This document shows positions 1 to 13,300 of a stretch of 64,000 bases of DNA, one piece after another. Made by a program: the position numbers and the translations under genes. The notes under the pieces are model-generated. The model saw nothing but the letters and a program-made list of their open reading frames with translations. It ran no database searches and had not been told where the DNA came from. The DNA comes from Hymenoscyphus infarciens. Its lineage: Eukaryota; Ascomycota; Leotiomycetes; Helotiales; Helotiaceae. The stretch spans positions 347,336-411,335 of the forward strand of contig LLCB01000009.1 of assembly GCA_001414345.1 (NCBI GenBank). Reading direction: 5' to 3'. The first letter of the stretch is position 1; every line of letters begins with the position of its first letter.

Positions 1-1330
1 CTAATACTTCTAGATAGAGTAGTTATAAAGTATACTAGAATTATCCTCTTAGTCTATAAAACTACTCTTAACTTAACACTCCTTATAGAATCTAGCTTAT
101 TAGCTACTAAGATTACTCTTATTACTAAAAATAGAGCTTTTAAAGCTAAAACTTAACGTTTTAACTTAGCTTACCTACTTAAGCGATGCTTAAATAACCC
201 TTACTTAAAGACTAGGCTTATTTACTAGTCCTCTTAACCTCTCCCTTTCTTAGAAGAAATTAATCTAATTTAAAACCCTTTATAAAATAGAGGTTTTAAC
301 TAATAAACTTATCTTTTTAAGATAGTAAGCTTAAGCCTTAATAGTAATAAAGAATCTTATAAAGCTAAATTCCTTAAATTCTTTACCTTAGTCTCTCTTA
401 TAGACTTAGTTATATTTACTAATAGCTCTTACTTAGATAATAAAAGCACTAGTAGAGATATATACCTTATAAGAGAAGGGGTTATATTAAATATAAAGCT
501 CTTTCCTTTTAGTAAAACCTTAGAAATTTATAATATAAAGACGAAAGCTACTCTATATAGCCTTAAACTAGCCCTTAGATCTCTCTTTTAGACCTTAGCT
601 ATAAAATACTAGATTTACCTTAATAATCTTAAAGCTATGCTTTAACTAATCTACTAGTCTTATAATATATTATAAGGAACCTTTAATAAGGTCTTTAACT
701 TTACCTAGCTATACTCTAGGAAAATTTAAATAAGATAGTGCCCTAGTTATATAGGAATCTATAGTAATATAATAGCTAATAAAGCTATAGAGAAAGTAGC
801 TTACTTAACTCCTCCTTCTAGCTCTTACTCTTTACTTTATACTACTATACTTAATTATAAGACTAAGAAGATAGGAATTAAGCTTATAAATTAACTCTAA
901 TAGACTACGCTCTTAAATACTTATAAGAGGCTAGGTCTTATATCCTAGTCTTTAAAGCCTAGGACTCTTAAACTATTAAGAGAGGTCCTAGCTTAGCTAA
1001 TTATAGCTTATACTAGCTATAAAGACTTTATAGAGTACTACTTTTACTTCTTCTACTTTAATATACTTCTAGAGTTAAGGAACTATAAATATAAGAAGAT
1101 AAAGACATAATTCTACCTACTCTTTTATAAGCTTATAAATAAGAAGGACCTAAGGCTATTAGCTAAGGCTAAGAGAAAGCCTTAACTCCTTTTTAGACCT
1201 AGGTCTAAGGAACTCTTTTATAAGGTCTATACTAAGACTAAATTCTTTATAAAGATCTATCTTTTAAGATAGTTTAATTACTTCCTTTCTCTTCTCTCTC
1301 TTATACTTTTATATATCTCCTTTATCTTCT
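1..1330 (+). mobile_element. Decayed Tad-like LINE, 3' part (RT tail, RNase H, C-terminal finger)
   Basis: AT-rich relic cut by the window start. Reading + and treating in-frame stops as RIP-mutated W/Q/R codons gives three blocks matching Tad-type non-LTR retrotransposons. The first (about 1-240) resembles the end of the reverse transcriptase (LDRVVIKYTR..., VYKTTLN). The second (about 400-810) resembles RNase H: FTNSSYLDN where YTDGS is expected, YLNNLKAML where DN.EA is expected, and CPSYIGIYSNIIANKA where WCPSHVGIPGNE.ADKA is expected. The third (about 1010-1150) matches the C-terminal YKDF.EYY.YF.Y.N.LLE segment before a cysteine finger. It cannot be functional because of the many stops. 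Family assignment is from remembered motifs. Confidence 0.65.
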
Positions 1331-3560
1331 TCTAACTTATTAAACTATTTAAGAATAAAAGCTACTCTAAAAGTAGAGCTTCTCTTTAAACTATCTTTTA
1401 TATATTAGCTTACTTGTTTATACCCCCTATAGCCTAGAGCACCCCCCTAGCGTCATTTGCTCTCTTTTAAGACTTTTTAGGACTTAGACTACGCGATCTA
1501 GTCTCTGCCTAACGTTAAATAGTAATAAATATAAATAAATAAATAAATATATCAAAGAGTCTTTGTAAATAATAGCAGAAGAGATTAAATATAATTAGAT
1601 AAGCTAAATAGTAAAAGAAATATTCTCAAATTTTCAGATATATTTCACGTAGTAAGAAATCTCTAAATATCTATTCGTAGAAACTCTAAAGTCTCTAGAC
1701 ATCAAATCTCTAAAGATAAAAAATAATAGTTCTCTTAAGTATAACCTTTCTACAAAAAAAAATCCTCTAGTCTAACCTAACTTAAACCTAGAAAGAAAAA
1801 CTACTAAAACTAAGAAGAACGAAACAGGTAGAAATGAAAAATATACTAGATAGAAATGCTATAATTTATACTTAAAAAATAATCTTAGAATAAAAAGATT
1901 CAAATATATACTATAAGAGGAGAAAGAAAGGATAATAAATAGAAAAAATAGAAAAAATAGAAAAAAAAGAAAAAAATAGAAAAAAGAGAAAAAAGAGAAA
2001 AACTAGAAGAAGCAAAAAATGGAAAAAAATAAAAAAAGAACGAGATAGTCAAATATCTTATTCCTCTATATATTTTCTATCTCTTCCTCTCTCTTCCTCT
2101 CTCTTAATATCTCTTCCTTTCTTAATATCTCTACTAATCCGCCTATCTAATCTAATCTCCTCTTCTATCAACCTAATAAGACGAAGAGAACAGTAATTAA
2201 AACGTAGAAAGAAAAAAAAAAACTACTTAACACAAAAAGAAGAACTAACTAATCAAAAGAAAAACTCCTCTAGTTCTTAAATCAAAACCCCTAGAGCTCT
2301 TATATCTCGTCTTATAACTATCTATCCCTTTATTATACTCTATAACTCACGTATATAAATATATTATAGCTCTAATTCAACCTTCTATTTCCAACTCTAA
2401 TACGACTAAATAATTAAATTAAATTATTATCTCATTCTCTAAACTAGGTTTGCTTTAGTAGCATAGTAGTTGAATACTACCTAAATCCTAGTGTACTCTT
2501 TATCAAAATAGAAAGAAAGTAGTTTCTAACCAGATTTCGAGTCATATCTATACGTAAGTGATATAGTACGACGAAGAGATAAACCCGACTTCTCTAGAAT
2601 AATAATAGTATTCTTAGACAAATTAGAAGTAGTAGTTACTAAAATTTAATAATTATTAAAGAAAGAAGAGAAAAAAAAAAAAAAAAGAATATTAATAAAC
2701 ACTCTCTTCTAAAATTTAAAATCCACTCGCTTACTGATATTTTAATTAAAGAGATTAAAGAGAATAAAAACAAAAACAAAAAACAAAACAAAACGTGAGA
2801 TATAAGTAAAAGTAATTATCTATCTATCTTTTCAAAGGAATAAAAAAAAAGATGTTATAACACTTATAACTTTGAATAAAGTAACTTAGAAGTTAAAACT
2901 AACTACTTATATAATACTAACGAGTCTAATAGCGAATAACAACGAAACCTAATAATAAAACCTAACACTAGCGAGTCTAATAATCACTAGCGAGTCTAAT
3001 AGTAATAACAACAATAGCTCTTTTTAAAAAAAAAAGAAAAGAAAGAAAGAAAGAAAGAAAAGCCTAGGCTAAGGAATGTCGTAATCTTACTTACTTACTT
3101 ACTTACTTACTTACTCACTTATCTACTCACTTACTTACCTACTCACTCACTTACTCACTTACTCACTCACCCACTCACTCACTCACCTACTTACTCACTC
3201 ACTCACTCACTCACTCACTCACTCACTCACTTACTCACTCACTTATATAAGAAAAAATCAAAATCAAAATCAAAATCTAATAGACGATAATACTAACTAA
3301 CTAAACCCTAATACAACCTAGCCCCTCTCTAATTCCTCTCTAACACCCTTCCCCTCTAACAATCTTCCTCTTAAAAACCCTCTAATCCCCTCTCCTAGCC
3401 TCTCTCTCAAAAAAAAGAAACAGAGAAAATAAAAAATAAAAAGAAATGCTATTATAATAAAGATATTATCTATAAATATATTATTTTATATCTATAAAAA
3501 TAAAAAAATAGAAGAAAAAGAATAGAAAAAAATAAAAAAATAAAAAATAAAAAAAAACAA
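1331..3560. other. AT-rich non-coding island with simple repeats
   Basis: No gene seen. The segment is very AT-rich with many stops in all frames, poly-purine runs (about 1920-2040, 2660-2690, 3030-3060) and a degenerate CTTA/CTCA array at about 3090-3245. A possible tRNA-like promoter pair lies at about 2449-2570 and is listed under findings. Confidence 0.6.
3090..3245. repeat. ACTT/ACTC tetranucleotide array
   Basis: Degenerate tandem array of ACTT and ACTC tetramers running for about 150 bp. The two unit types differ by a single C/T transition, as expected if an ACTC array had been partly mutated by RIP. Confidence 0.9.
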
Positions 3561-3589
3561 TTACTAATTTTGAATCGTGTACTAGATAA

Positions 3590-3690
3590 CTAAGTAATTA
3601 AGTAACTAAGTAACTAAGTATATAAGGAATTAATTAAGTAAGTAAGTAATTAATTAACTAACTAAGTAACTAACTAATTAACTAAGTAAT

Positions 3691-3723
<33 letters not shown>

Positions 3724-3724
3724 T

Positions 3725-3763
<39 letters not shown>

Positions 3764-3810
3764 TACTAACTTACTAAGTAACTAACTAACTTACTAACTA
3801 ACTAATAACT
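3590..3810. repeat. AACT/AAGT tetranucleotide array
   Basis: Long array of AACT and AAGT tetramers over about 200 bp. A weaker continuation is seen at about 4128-4260, and both arrays border the duplicated block described separately. Confidence 0.9.
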
Positions 3811-4650
3811 TACAAGGTCTAGAACGAATGAATAAATGAACAAACGAATAAATAAACAAGCTATCTATCTATCTATCTAGTAATATCTATCTATCTAATA
3901 ACATCTCCCTCTCTCTCTCTCTCTCTCTCTCTAAAACAGAACTAAGAAAAAGCAGTAATAGCACGAAAACTTATAGTAAAGATATTTAAAGTATATCTAA
4001 AGTATATTCGTATTAAAGGTATTATTATATACTCTACCTTATCTATTCTATCTCTAATTTTCAAACTCTTAAATTATAAACTATAAATCGCGAATCTTAA
4101 ACCTTGAATCTCGAATCTTGAGAACTAAGTAACTAATTAACTAACTCACTTACTAACTTAATTCACTAACTAACTCACTTACTAACTTAATTCACTAGCT
4201 AACTAACTAATTAACTAATTAACTAACTTAACTAACTAACTCACTTACTAACTTAATTAACTAATAACTCACAAGGTCTAGAACAAATAAACAAATAAAT
4301 AAAGAACGAACGAACGAGCGAGCTATCTATCTATCTATCCATCTATCTATCTATCCATCTATCTATCCATCTATCCATCTAGTAACATTTACACAACTAA
4401 CTGCTAAGAAACCACCCTCTCCCTCTCCCTCCCTAAAACAGAACCGAGAAAAAGTAAGTAGTACTAGTATAAAAAATCGTGGTGAAGATGACTAAAGATA
4501 TCTAAAGCGTATCTGTATCGAAGGTATCGTCGTCATACACCCCACCTACCTCCCTACCCACCTTCCCACCTATCCCACCCATCCTATCTCCCATTTTTGA
4601 ACTCTCGAATCTCGAATCTCGAATCTCGAATCTCGAACCTTGAAAACAAT
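3800..4650. repeat. Tandem duplication, about 330-390 bp unit, one copy strongly mutated
   Basis: Two direct copies (about 3805-4130 and 4262-4650) share the same order of blocks: an ACAAGGTCTAGAAC start, a (CTAT)n tract, a CCCTCTC tract, an AAAACAGAAC.GAGAAAAAG block, a GTATC.AAGGTAT block and a tail of repeated CTCGAATCT. The upstream copy carries many C-to-T and G-to-A changes relative to the downstream copy, which is C-rich. This looks like a duplication at the island edge in which the inner copy took more RIP. Confidence 0.7.
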
Positions 4651-7600
4651 CTCCACTCAACACCCAACCCTCAGCCCTCTCTCAACCCCCTCTCAACCCT
4701 CTCACAGCTCTCACAACCCCCCAAACCATACCACTCCCCCCCAAGCAAAAGAAAAAGAAAACGCACCAGTACAAACTCGCTATCAAGACCCGAGGCAGGC
4801 TAACAGATATCATCGACGTATTCGATTCTTACCACTCGGAGAAAGAAAGAAATTCACCATGTCTGAAGACAACTTAGTCTCTACGCTAGGAAGAATCTAA
4901 TCTAATCTAATCTAATCTTGACGCTTGGTCTCTGATTGAAGGAAGAGGGGGGAAAAAAAGAAAAGAAGAAGAAAAGAAGAAGAAAAAAGTGAGATTAAAA
5001 AGAGAAGGGTAATGAATGAGATTTTGTGAGGTGAAGGAATGAGAATGGGAGGGAGGGAGGGAGGGAGAGAGGGAGAGAGGGAGAGAGGGAGAGAGGGAGA
5101 GAATGTGTGTGATTCAGAAGTGCGTAATTAAAGAAGGTGGATTTCCCAAAGGAAAAGGGTCGTAGCGTGGCACAGGTGAAATAAAAAAAGAGAGAGAGAG
5201 GGAGGCGTAAAACCTACCTTCAGAATCCTCAAGGTATAATTCGTGAAGCACGACCCTGGGAGATGAAATTCGAATCAAACACGAAAATCTGCCCAGACTC
5301 GGAAAGAACGTGGAAGAATGGCAGTCGGAAAAAGAGAGATTAGGCGCACCAGCATGAAAATGCGTCTTTTCCTCTTACCTCCTCCACAACAGATCTCCCC
5401 CATCCCCTATCTTCCAAGCCCTTGGCCTTTACGAATCGTCGCGGCACAACAGAATTCGTTGCGTTCACTTGCGTACCCTCCCAAACCAAACCCCCCTTTG
5501 TCATGCGACTCCAATCCATGAAAAGAAGGAATCATATCATCCATTTCTGAACCCTTCCTTGTTTTTACCCCCCAGGATTCTCTGTTTTGACTTCCCACAG
5601 TGACCTTCTCCGTAATTCGTTTCGTTTCGCCTTGTGTTGTCCAAGACTTTTTTTTATCCGCCATGGCGGTGTGTCAAGATTTTTTGAACAAAGACCATCG
5701 ATTTTTATGCGGGGATTTCCATCGGCATCGGAAAAATGTTGGGGTTCTGGGTCTGGGGAGAGCTTGGGGTGTGTTTGGCTTGGCAGCACGAGAAAGATGA
5801 GGAAAGCTTGGCCAGCGTGCGAAGCTCCTGTGGGGTTCGTCGAGACTCGAGACCAAGTGAGGGAAGTCTGGGGATTATCGCGGGCGCAAAGTGGTTTGAA
5901 GATGCGTTGTTTGGAATTGTCTCTGATTCCGTGATGAGATTTGCGAGCCAATTGGTTTGTTCATCGAGATGTGCTTGCTCAATTGCTGCTTCTGCACAAA
6001 ATATCCTTGGTCAGTTGTGTGAAGGGGGAAATTTCTTGCCTAAACTTAGCTTGATGAGCTGTCCACGGAATCATTCCGGGCTTTCTTTTTGTTTTGTTTT
6101 GAAATTGTGTTTTTCAAATTATTGCGACAGCTGTCGAATTTGAGCATCGCCCTCTTTTTCCAGATGAATTATGATTCATCTCGTGCAATTTGAATTTCTG
6201 CGATTAATCTTCAGCGACACCATGCATCGTGAATTTTAGCTTCCCATCGGCCCAGGCGAGTAGAGAGGTGGTCGCTGGAGCCTCATTTCTTGATTGATTC
6301 GCCCCCAAACGAGCCGTTGCGATTCGTGTTGAAGGAGAATTATGAAATTGAGCTGAAATTGAGCTGAAATTGAGCCTGGATTAGGGGTCCCGCACAATTA
6401 TCCATCGGCGGGGGGGAGGGTCGCGCCGCCAGTGACAGATTCGTCTTGACCCTGAGGGACACGGACATAACAAACAATGGAAAATTGTTATCCAGCCTCT
6501 CAAAAGTGGGAGAGGACGAGGGAGTCGGAGGGACTCGATGAATGTTCGTTCGCCTCATCGCATTCCTCACCCTCACAGGTGGGAGATGGAAGGCCGAGTT
6601 GTTCCCGAAAATCAATAGCAGCGGAGACGGCGGCATCTACCAGGAGAATTTCTCAAGAACAAGAATAGAAATAGAATCATCCAGACCAGTCAGTTTCTTG
6701 ACCCTTGACCGGGGGTTTTGACGCAGGTATGGTGTGAAGGAAAAAGATGCGATGACACTGCCAAAGTTTGGACGATTCGGGGCTTCCTGGTGGTGAGTAG
6801 GCCTAGTGGTGAGTACTGGTACACTAGTATTCAAAACCCTACATACGGTTATACCACAGCTTCCAGGTTGGAGGGGATCACTGGTTTACTAAATGTGTTT
6901 CGTCATTGGCAATTGCGCGATTTCTTGTTGGAATTTCTTTTTCCGATAGCTTTCCTCTCGGCGAGGCCGTTTCAAGGCCGTATTTCGGAGCCGATCAACA
7001 TCAGCGGCACCCTTCCCAGCATCTCTCGGCAAGTCTGGGCAAAGGTCCAAGTCAGGAAGGGTGGAAGGGTGGAAGGGGACTCGCGTAAGAAACGGTGAGA
7101 AGGTGAGGGAAATATGCGACTCGCGGCAGATTGTGTAGGATGAAAATTTTTCATCATGTTATGAAGAAATTGTGGCTCCCAGAGCGACAAGACTTTTGTT
7201 TTGTTTCGACGAGCAGAGACGCAAACAATCCTCCTGCAACCCGCAGGGTCCATCGTTTGGAGTCAAGGTCGGGAGGGACGTCCCACGGGTTGAAGCAATG
7301 AAAGGGCAGCGACGGCTCCACCAGTTCACATTGGCGACAGGCTCAAGGCTCAAGGCTCAAGGTGCTTGACTGTGCCTGCCAAGCTAGATATACGTCGAAT
7401 TTCCCCGTGAAGCGATCCAAGCTAAATCCTGGAGATGGAGCAGACGAGGTTGTTGCAAATATGGGGAGGAATGCCTGAAGAGCCCAGTTGAGCCTCAGGA
7501 TCAGGCCCGCATCCGCACCCGGAGATCCAATCACGTGAGTAGCCGTATAGCCGCGGGCCAGGAGCAGGGAAGGTAAAATGCCTCACCCAAAATCTGCACA

Positions 7601-10370
7601 GGAAAATGCCCGAATGGATCTTCAGGGATCTCAGCTCTAGTACATGACTGGGGGAGGGATTCGAGAGCTCCGAGGCTACGTGCGAGAGGGAGGAGCAAGA
7701 CAACATCGGAGCGCGGGAGAAAGGTGGAGGCTCTGAAAGATTGCTGAAAGATTGCTGGGTGATTGAGTGATTGTGATTACAGTGATATGCACTTTGAATC
7801 TGAATCTCAAAGAGCCGACGGACCGATATGCGACAAGTAATCGGAGTTGGCTGATAGCTGATACGTGAGCTGCTGTTTGCGGTGTGGTGAGTATACGGTA
7901 TGCGCGAATAAAAGATTTCTTCCAGAAAACAGTCAGCGCCTTCGGTGCAGCAAGTGCCATGTGAGTGGTGTATCGGAAGTGCCGGTAGAAAAAGTCTCGT
8001 CACTTGGTGACTTGATTGACTTAGTCACTGTCATACATGTTGCTAGAGAAGGACTAGAAGGGGGGAAAGAAGAGGCTGGAACAGTCGTCCCAGATTAAGT
8101 TTACGACAGCCGCAAAGGCTACCTACCAGACGAAACAAACTAGATGGAGCTGAGGACGTGGGCGAGGGGATGGAAAGGAAACATGAAATCGAGGTTGGGT
8201 GTTGATCTCATCGTCTAAATGTGCTTTGATACACCTAAGCCGCCTGACAAGGCGATGGGGTTTGAAGGAGGTTGGACGAGGTAGCTGTGTATCAGGTGTA
8301 GCAAGTGAGAGCTAGCAAGTACCTCCTACCTAGCCTTCTATTTGATGACTACTTGCAGCCTACTCGAAATATAGTATTGTGTATTATATTTCAAGGTGAC
8401 ATACCCACTTTGAGTAGCACCTGCAGTCTACCAGCACACTCCCAGCGCGCCAAGACAGCGAAGCTTTCACTAAAATGACGTCTAGCCGAGTCTGGCTAGA
8501 TGCGAATCGGGATTGCGATGGGGATGCCTTCAGTTGCTTGAACTTGCTTCCGCATGCTTGAGGGGGTGCTGTTGCTCGACGTCGACGGCGGTTTGTGTGC
8601 AACGCTCTCCGCAAGATCTGTACCCTACCCCATTCCCCGTACAATCGCTCTCTCTCATTGGTGCTGCCGCTTGAGCCGTCTGTTATCCCAGAGATCCCAA
8701 GACGGTTGAAGACTCAAGAGTGAGAAGGCCGAGATGCCCAGCAAAATCCCACACTCTCCTACAGAGGTACACGCCTCCCACCATTATCTCTCCCAATCAA
8801 GCCTTTTTCCACCTTCTCAAACCGAGACACTTCTCCAGCGAGGCCAGTCAACCGACTGAGCCCCCGGTCACAACAAAGCAACAACAACAAACATCAGGAT
8901 CATGGTGGACCCCGAGGGGCGTCCGAGCCTTACCTCTTACGGTGCCATGCGCCGCTGCTTTTTCCTCCATTTCTTTCAACCCGCGCTCCTAATGCTGGTA
9001 GGGTCGAAATTGCCTCGTCATTATTGGTCAATGGCTCTGTTTTCCATGCCCGTATCATTTGGAGGGTGCGCCTCGTCATCCTTGCCGAGTGGCCGACAGC
9101 GGGGGTTATGTCATTGATGAAAGGCCCGTGCCCGTGGCGGCATGACATGGCAGCATTTGCTGTACAGTACCCTAAGGTACTCTGTACATCCCATCAGAAG
9201 TCGGAAAGAAGCCTGGAGAAGGTCGGGCAAAAAGAGGACCGGCCGAGGGCAGATTGGAGATTGCCCACGCCCACGCCCACGCCCATATCCACACCCACAA
9301 CCACCTCGGAGATTTCACACGGTGCTGCAATTGGCTGTAGCCGCTCCAGCCGGTTCATGTCAAGTGCGCGCCGGTTCCACGCCCCAGTTCCACGCCCCAC
9401 CAAATCGCATCTCGCTCCAAAAGATTCGACCGCCATTCAACCTGGCGAAGAGGTGAGGTGCGGTGCGGTGCGGTGCTTATCGACCCCGTCCAGGTCAAGG
9501 GCGAGTAATTGTGCTGCTTGGACGCCGCCGCGCTAGCAAGTCAACTTCCGTGGCCTGCCCTGCTCTACTCTGCTCTACTCTGCTCTACTCTGCTCTACTC
9601 TGCTGCTCTACTCTACTCTCGCGCTCGCTCTGAAGATGCAGGTGGATAATCCCGCACCCTCTCGACGAGGGTAGGCCAGACGGTGGGGACGGGGGGAGAA
9701 AGCATGCACTCGCAGGCAAAACATTCTGCCCACTCGCAAGCCACTCCGTGGCCTCCAAGGCGTGAGGCAAAGGCGGAAGCAGGAGCAGAAACAGAGCAGA
9801 GGCAGAGGCAGCTGGAGCAGAAGCAGAGAGAAGCAGACGTCTGCTTAACTTAACTACGTGGTCAAAGTGCCGTGCCGTCCACTCCGTCCTACCACTCACT
9901 AGTCACTACCTACCAGTAACCAGTACGAGTACACCTCAGTAGTCTGTGTGCCCGCGATGCGATGGGACTTTATGACGCTAGTCACGCTACTGCACCCACT
10001 CCCAACCCAGCCAATGCAAACCCTGCCCCTCGTCCAAGCTTGGAGAGCTCTTGAGCTGGGGCGGGGCCTTGCGAGTGACCGGGAGAGAGCCATTTTTTAG
10101 ACTGGCCCGAAGGGGAAAACGGGAAAATAAGCTAATCACCCACCCAAGTCCAAGTCGTAGGCCGAGGAGCGATGGGTTAGTACTAGTAGTAGCGTGGGAT
10201 GGGTTCAAATACCAGCTTGCTCCCGCTGCTCAGAACTCTTTTTTTTCCTCTCACCTTCGACCACTCCTCATCCTTATCCTCCCCAGGTGTTCAGAGTTCG
10301 ACGGCGCAGTGAGCAATCATCTCCCCCTCTGAGTGTGTGTAGTGAGTGTGAACGTCGACAACCGCCCCCA
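4651..10370. other. Long stretch without a recognisable gene, upstream of the proton pump
   Basis: Base composition is normal and open frames are short and overlap on both strands. None shows a known domain, a splice-consistent chain or a convincing start. Features seen are a GGGAGAGA-type purine tract (about 5040-5100), four exact copies of TGCTCTACTC (9561-9600), and a pyrimidine-rich leader just before the ATPase start. It may contain promoter, long 5' UTR or non-coding RNA for the ATPase, but the sequence alone does not show this. Confidence 0.5.
9561..9600. repeat. Decamer tandem repeat, four copies
   Basis: Four exact head-to-tail copies of TGCTCTACTC, followed by degenerate CTCTACTC copies to about 9620. 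Confidence 0.95.
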
Positions 10371-13300
10371 ATGGCAACAACCGATCATCTAGGTGGTGGC
10401 CATGGCAATGGTGATTTGCATGGAGATTCCGAGAAGGATGGACAATTCGCCCGAAGCACGCTGCCGGCCAACGATAATCTCGATGGTGAATACAACCTTC
10501 TAGTACGATACATCTCCCAGTACAAGGACGGACGACAACCTTCCATCGTCTCCTCCGTCGGCGACGACAAGCCAACGAAGAAGCACTTCTGGTCCTCCTC
10601 CAAGGGCGACAACGAGAGTAGTGTGTTCGAGACGCCAGACGACTGGTTGACCACCGACTGGAAGCATGGTTTGACCGGTGCTCTCGTGGAGCAACGTCGA
10701 CGAAAGACTGGATGGAACGAGCTGTCTTCGGAAGAGGCCAACTTGTTTTTGCAATTCTTGAGCTACTTCAAGGGCCCAATTCTCTATGGTATGTGTTCTG
10801 CGCCAATTGTCCAGTTCCCAGAGCCATTGACTAACCAATCCCTCAGTTATGGAACTCGCTGTCCTCCTCGCCGCCGGTCTTCGTGACTGGGTCGATCTTG
10901 GTGTTATCTGTGGTATTCTGCTGTTGAACGCGGTTGTTGGTTGGTACCAAGAAAAGCAAGCTGCCGATGTCGTCGCCTCTCTCAAGGGTGACATCGCTCT
11001 CAAGTGCACTGTCGTCCGTGACGGCGCAGAACAAGAAATTCCTGCCCGTGAACTCGTCCCTGGTGATATCGTAAGTCACTCTGCTCTAGTATCACTTCTG
11101 TGAATTTCACACTAACCATTCCCAGATCATCATTGAAGATGGAACCGTCGTCCCTGCCGATTGCCGAATCATCTCTGCTTACGACAACCCTAACGGTTAC
11201 CAAGAGTATCTCGCTGAATTGGAGGCACAACGTGGTGACGTCGATGTTGAGGACGACGAGGACAACGAGGAAGGCCATGGCAAGCATGGTTCCGGTTACG
11301 CTCTTCTCGCCATTGATCAATCTGCCATGACTGGAGAGTCTCTCGCTGTCGACAAGTATGTCGCAGACCCTGTCTACTACACTACCGGGTGCAAGCGTGG
11401 AAAGGCTTATGCCGTTGTCACCCACTCCGCTAAGATGTCCTTCGTCGGTCGCACTGCCTCTTTGGTTACCGGTGCCAAAGATCAAGGTCATTTCAAGGCC
11501 ATCATGAACTCCATCGGTACAGCGCTCTTGGTTTTGGTCGTTTTCTGGATTCTCGTCGCCTGGATTGGAGGTTTCTTCCATCACTTGAAGATTGCCACTC
11601 CTGAGAGCAGCTCCACCAATTTGCTTCACTACGCCTTGATTCTCTTAATTGTCGGTGTCCCCGTCGGTCTTCCTGTCGTCACCACGACCACTCTCGCCGT
11701 CGGTGCCGCATACCTCGCCAAGGAGAAGGCCATCGTTCAAAAGCTTACTGCCATTGAGTCCCTTGCCGTAAGTTACTTTCCGCAATTTCACTTTCTAGTA
11801 TTTTTTTCTTCCCGTGCGTGGGGCATGCCTTGTTTCGGCTGCACGTGGTGGGAGATCTGGCGAATTGCACCATATCTCGTTACCCATCTACCCCGCGGCC
11901 GCAGACAAGGTTGAAGCTAGTGTGTAAACTTGCCGGCTTTGCTTTTTCTTTTCGCGCAACTCAATCGGCCGATTGCTAACTATCAATTTTTAGGGTGTCG
12001 ATGTTCTCTGCTCTGACAAGACTGGTACACTCACAGCCAATCAACTTTCCATCCGTGAGCCATTCGTCGCCGAGGGTGTCGATGTCAACTGGATGATGGC
12101 TGTCGCCGCTTTGGCCTCTTCCCACAATGTTAAATCTTTGGATCCTATCGATAAAGTCACCATTCTCACTCTCAAGCGTTACCCAAAAGCAAAGGAGATT
12201 CTCGGACTTGGCTGGAAAACCATCTCATACACCCCTTTCGACCCGGTCTCCAAGCGTATCACCACTGTCTGTGTCAAGGATGGCGTTACCTTCACATGTG
12301 CTAAGGGTGCCCCTAAGGCTATCTTGAACATGTCTCAATGCTCCAAGGAAATTGGTGACATGTACAGAGCCAAGACGACTGAATTCGCTCGACGTGGTTT
12401 CCGTTCGCTCGGTGTTGCTGTCAAGGAAGGCAACGGAGAATGGCAGCTGCTCGGCATGCTTCCTATGTTCGACCCTCCTCGTGACGATACCGCTGCCACC
12501 ATCGCTGAAGCCCAAGTTCTCGGTCTTTCCGTCAAGATGCTTACTGGTGATGCCATTGCCATTGCCAAGGAGACTTGCAAGATGCTTGCCCTCGGTACCA
12601 AGGTCTACAACTCCGATCGTCTCATCCACGGTGGTCTCTCTGGTTCAACTGCACACGACCTCGTTGAGAAGGCCGATGGTTTCGCGGAGGTTTTCCCCGA
12701 GCACAAGTACCAAGTCGTTGAAATGTTGCAAGAACGTGGACATCTGACTGCCATGACTGGTGATGGTGTCAACGATGCTCCTTCCCTCAAGAAATCCGAC
12801 TGTGGTATTGCCGTCGAAGGTGCCACCGAAGCTGCCCAAGCCGCTGCCGATATTGTTTTCCTCGCCCCTGGTCTCAACACCATCGTGTCTGCCATCAAGA
12901 TCGCTCGTCAAATTTTCCAACGTATGAAGGCATATATCCAATACCGTATCGCTCTCTGTCTCCATCTCGAAATCTACCTCGTCACCTCCATGGTCATCAT
13001 CAACGAGACCATCCGAGTCGAGCTCATTGTCTTCCTCGCTTTGTTCGCTGATTTGGCCACTATTGCTGTCGCCTATGACAACGCACACTACGAACAACGT
13101 CCTGTCGAGTGGCAACTCCCAAAGATTTGGATCATTTCCGTCATCCTTGGTGTTCTCCTTGCTCTTGGTACCTGGGTTCTCCGTGGCACAATGTTCCTAC
13201 CAAATGGTGGCATCATCCAAAACTACGGCAACATCCAGGGTATGCTCTTCTTGCAAGTCTCCCTCACTGAGAACTGGCTCATCTTCGTCACCCGTGGTTC

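Noticed and set aside
3090..4380. CRISPR-like array of short repeats
   Set aside because: Repeats are head-to-tail tetranucleotides without unique spacers, in a eukaryotic genome.
4597..4900. Short open frames over the CTCGAATCT repeats
   Set aside because: Low-complexity translation of a tandem repeat at the island edge.
7422..8003. 193-codon open frame on the minus strand
   Set aside because: No recognisable domain, no conserved-looking motif, competing frames on both strands, and no splice-consistent neighbours.
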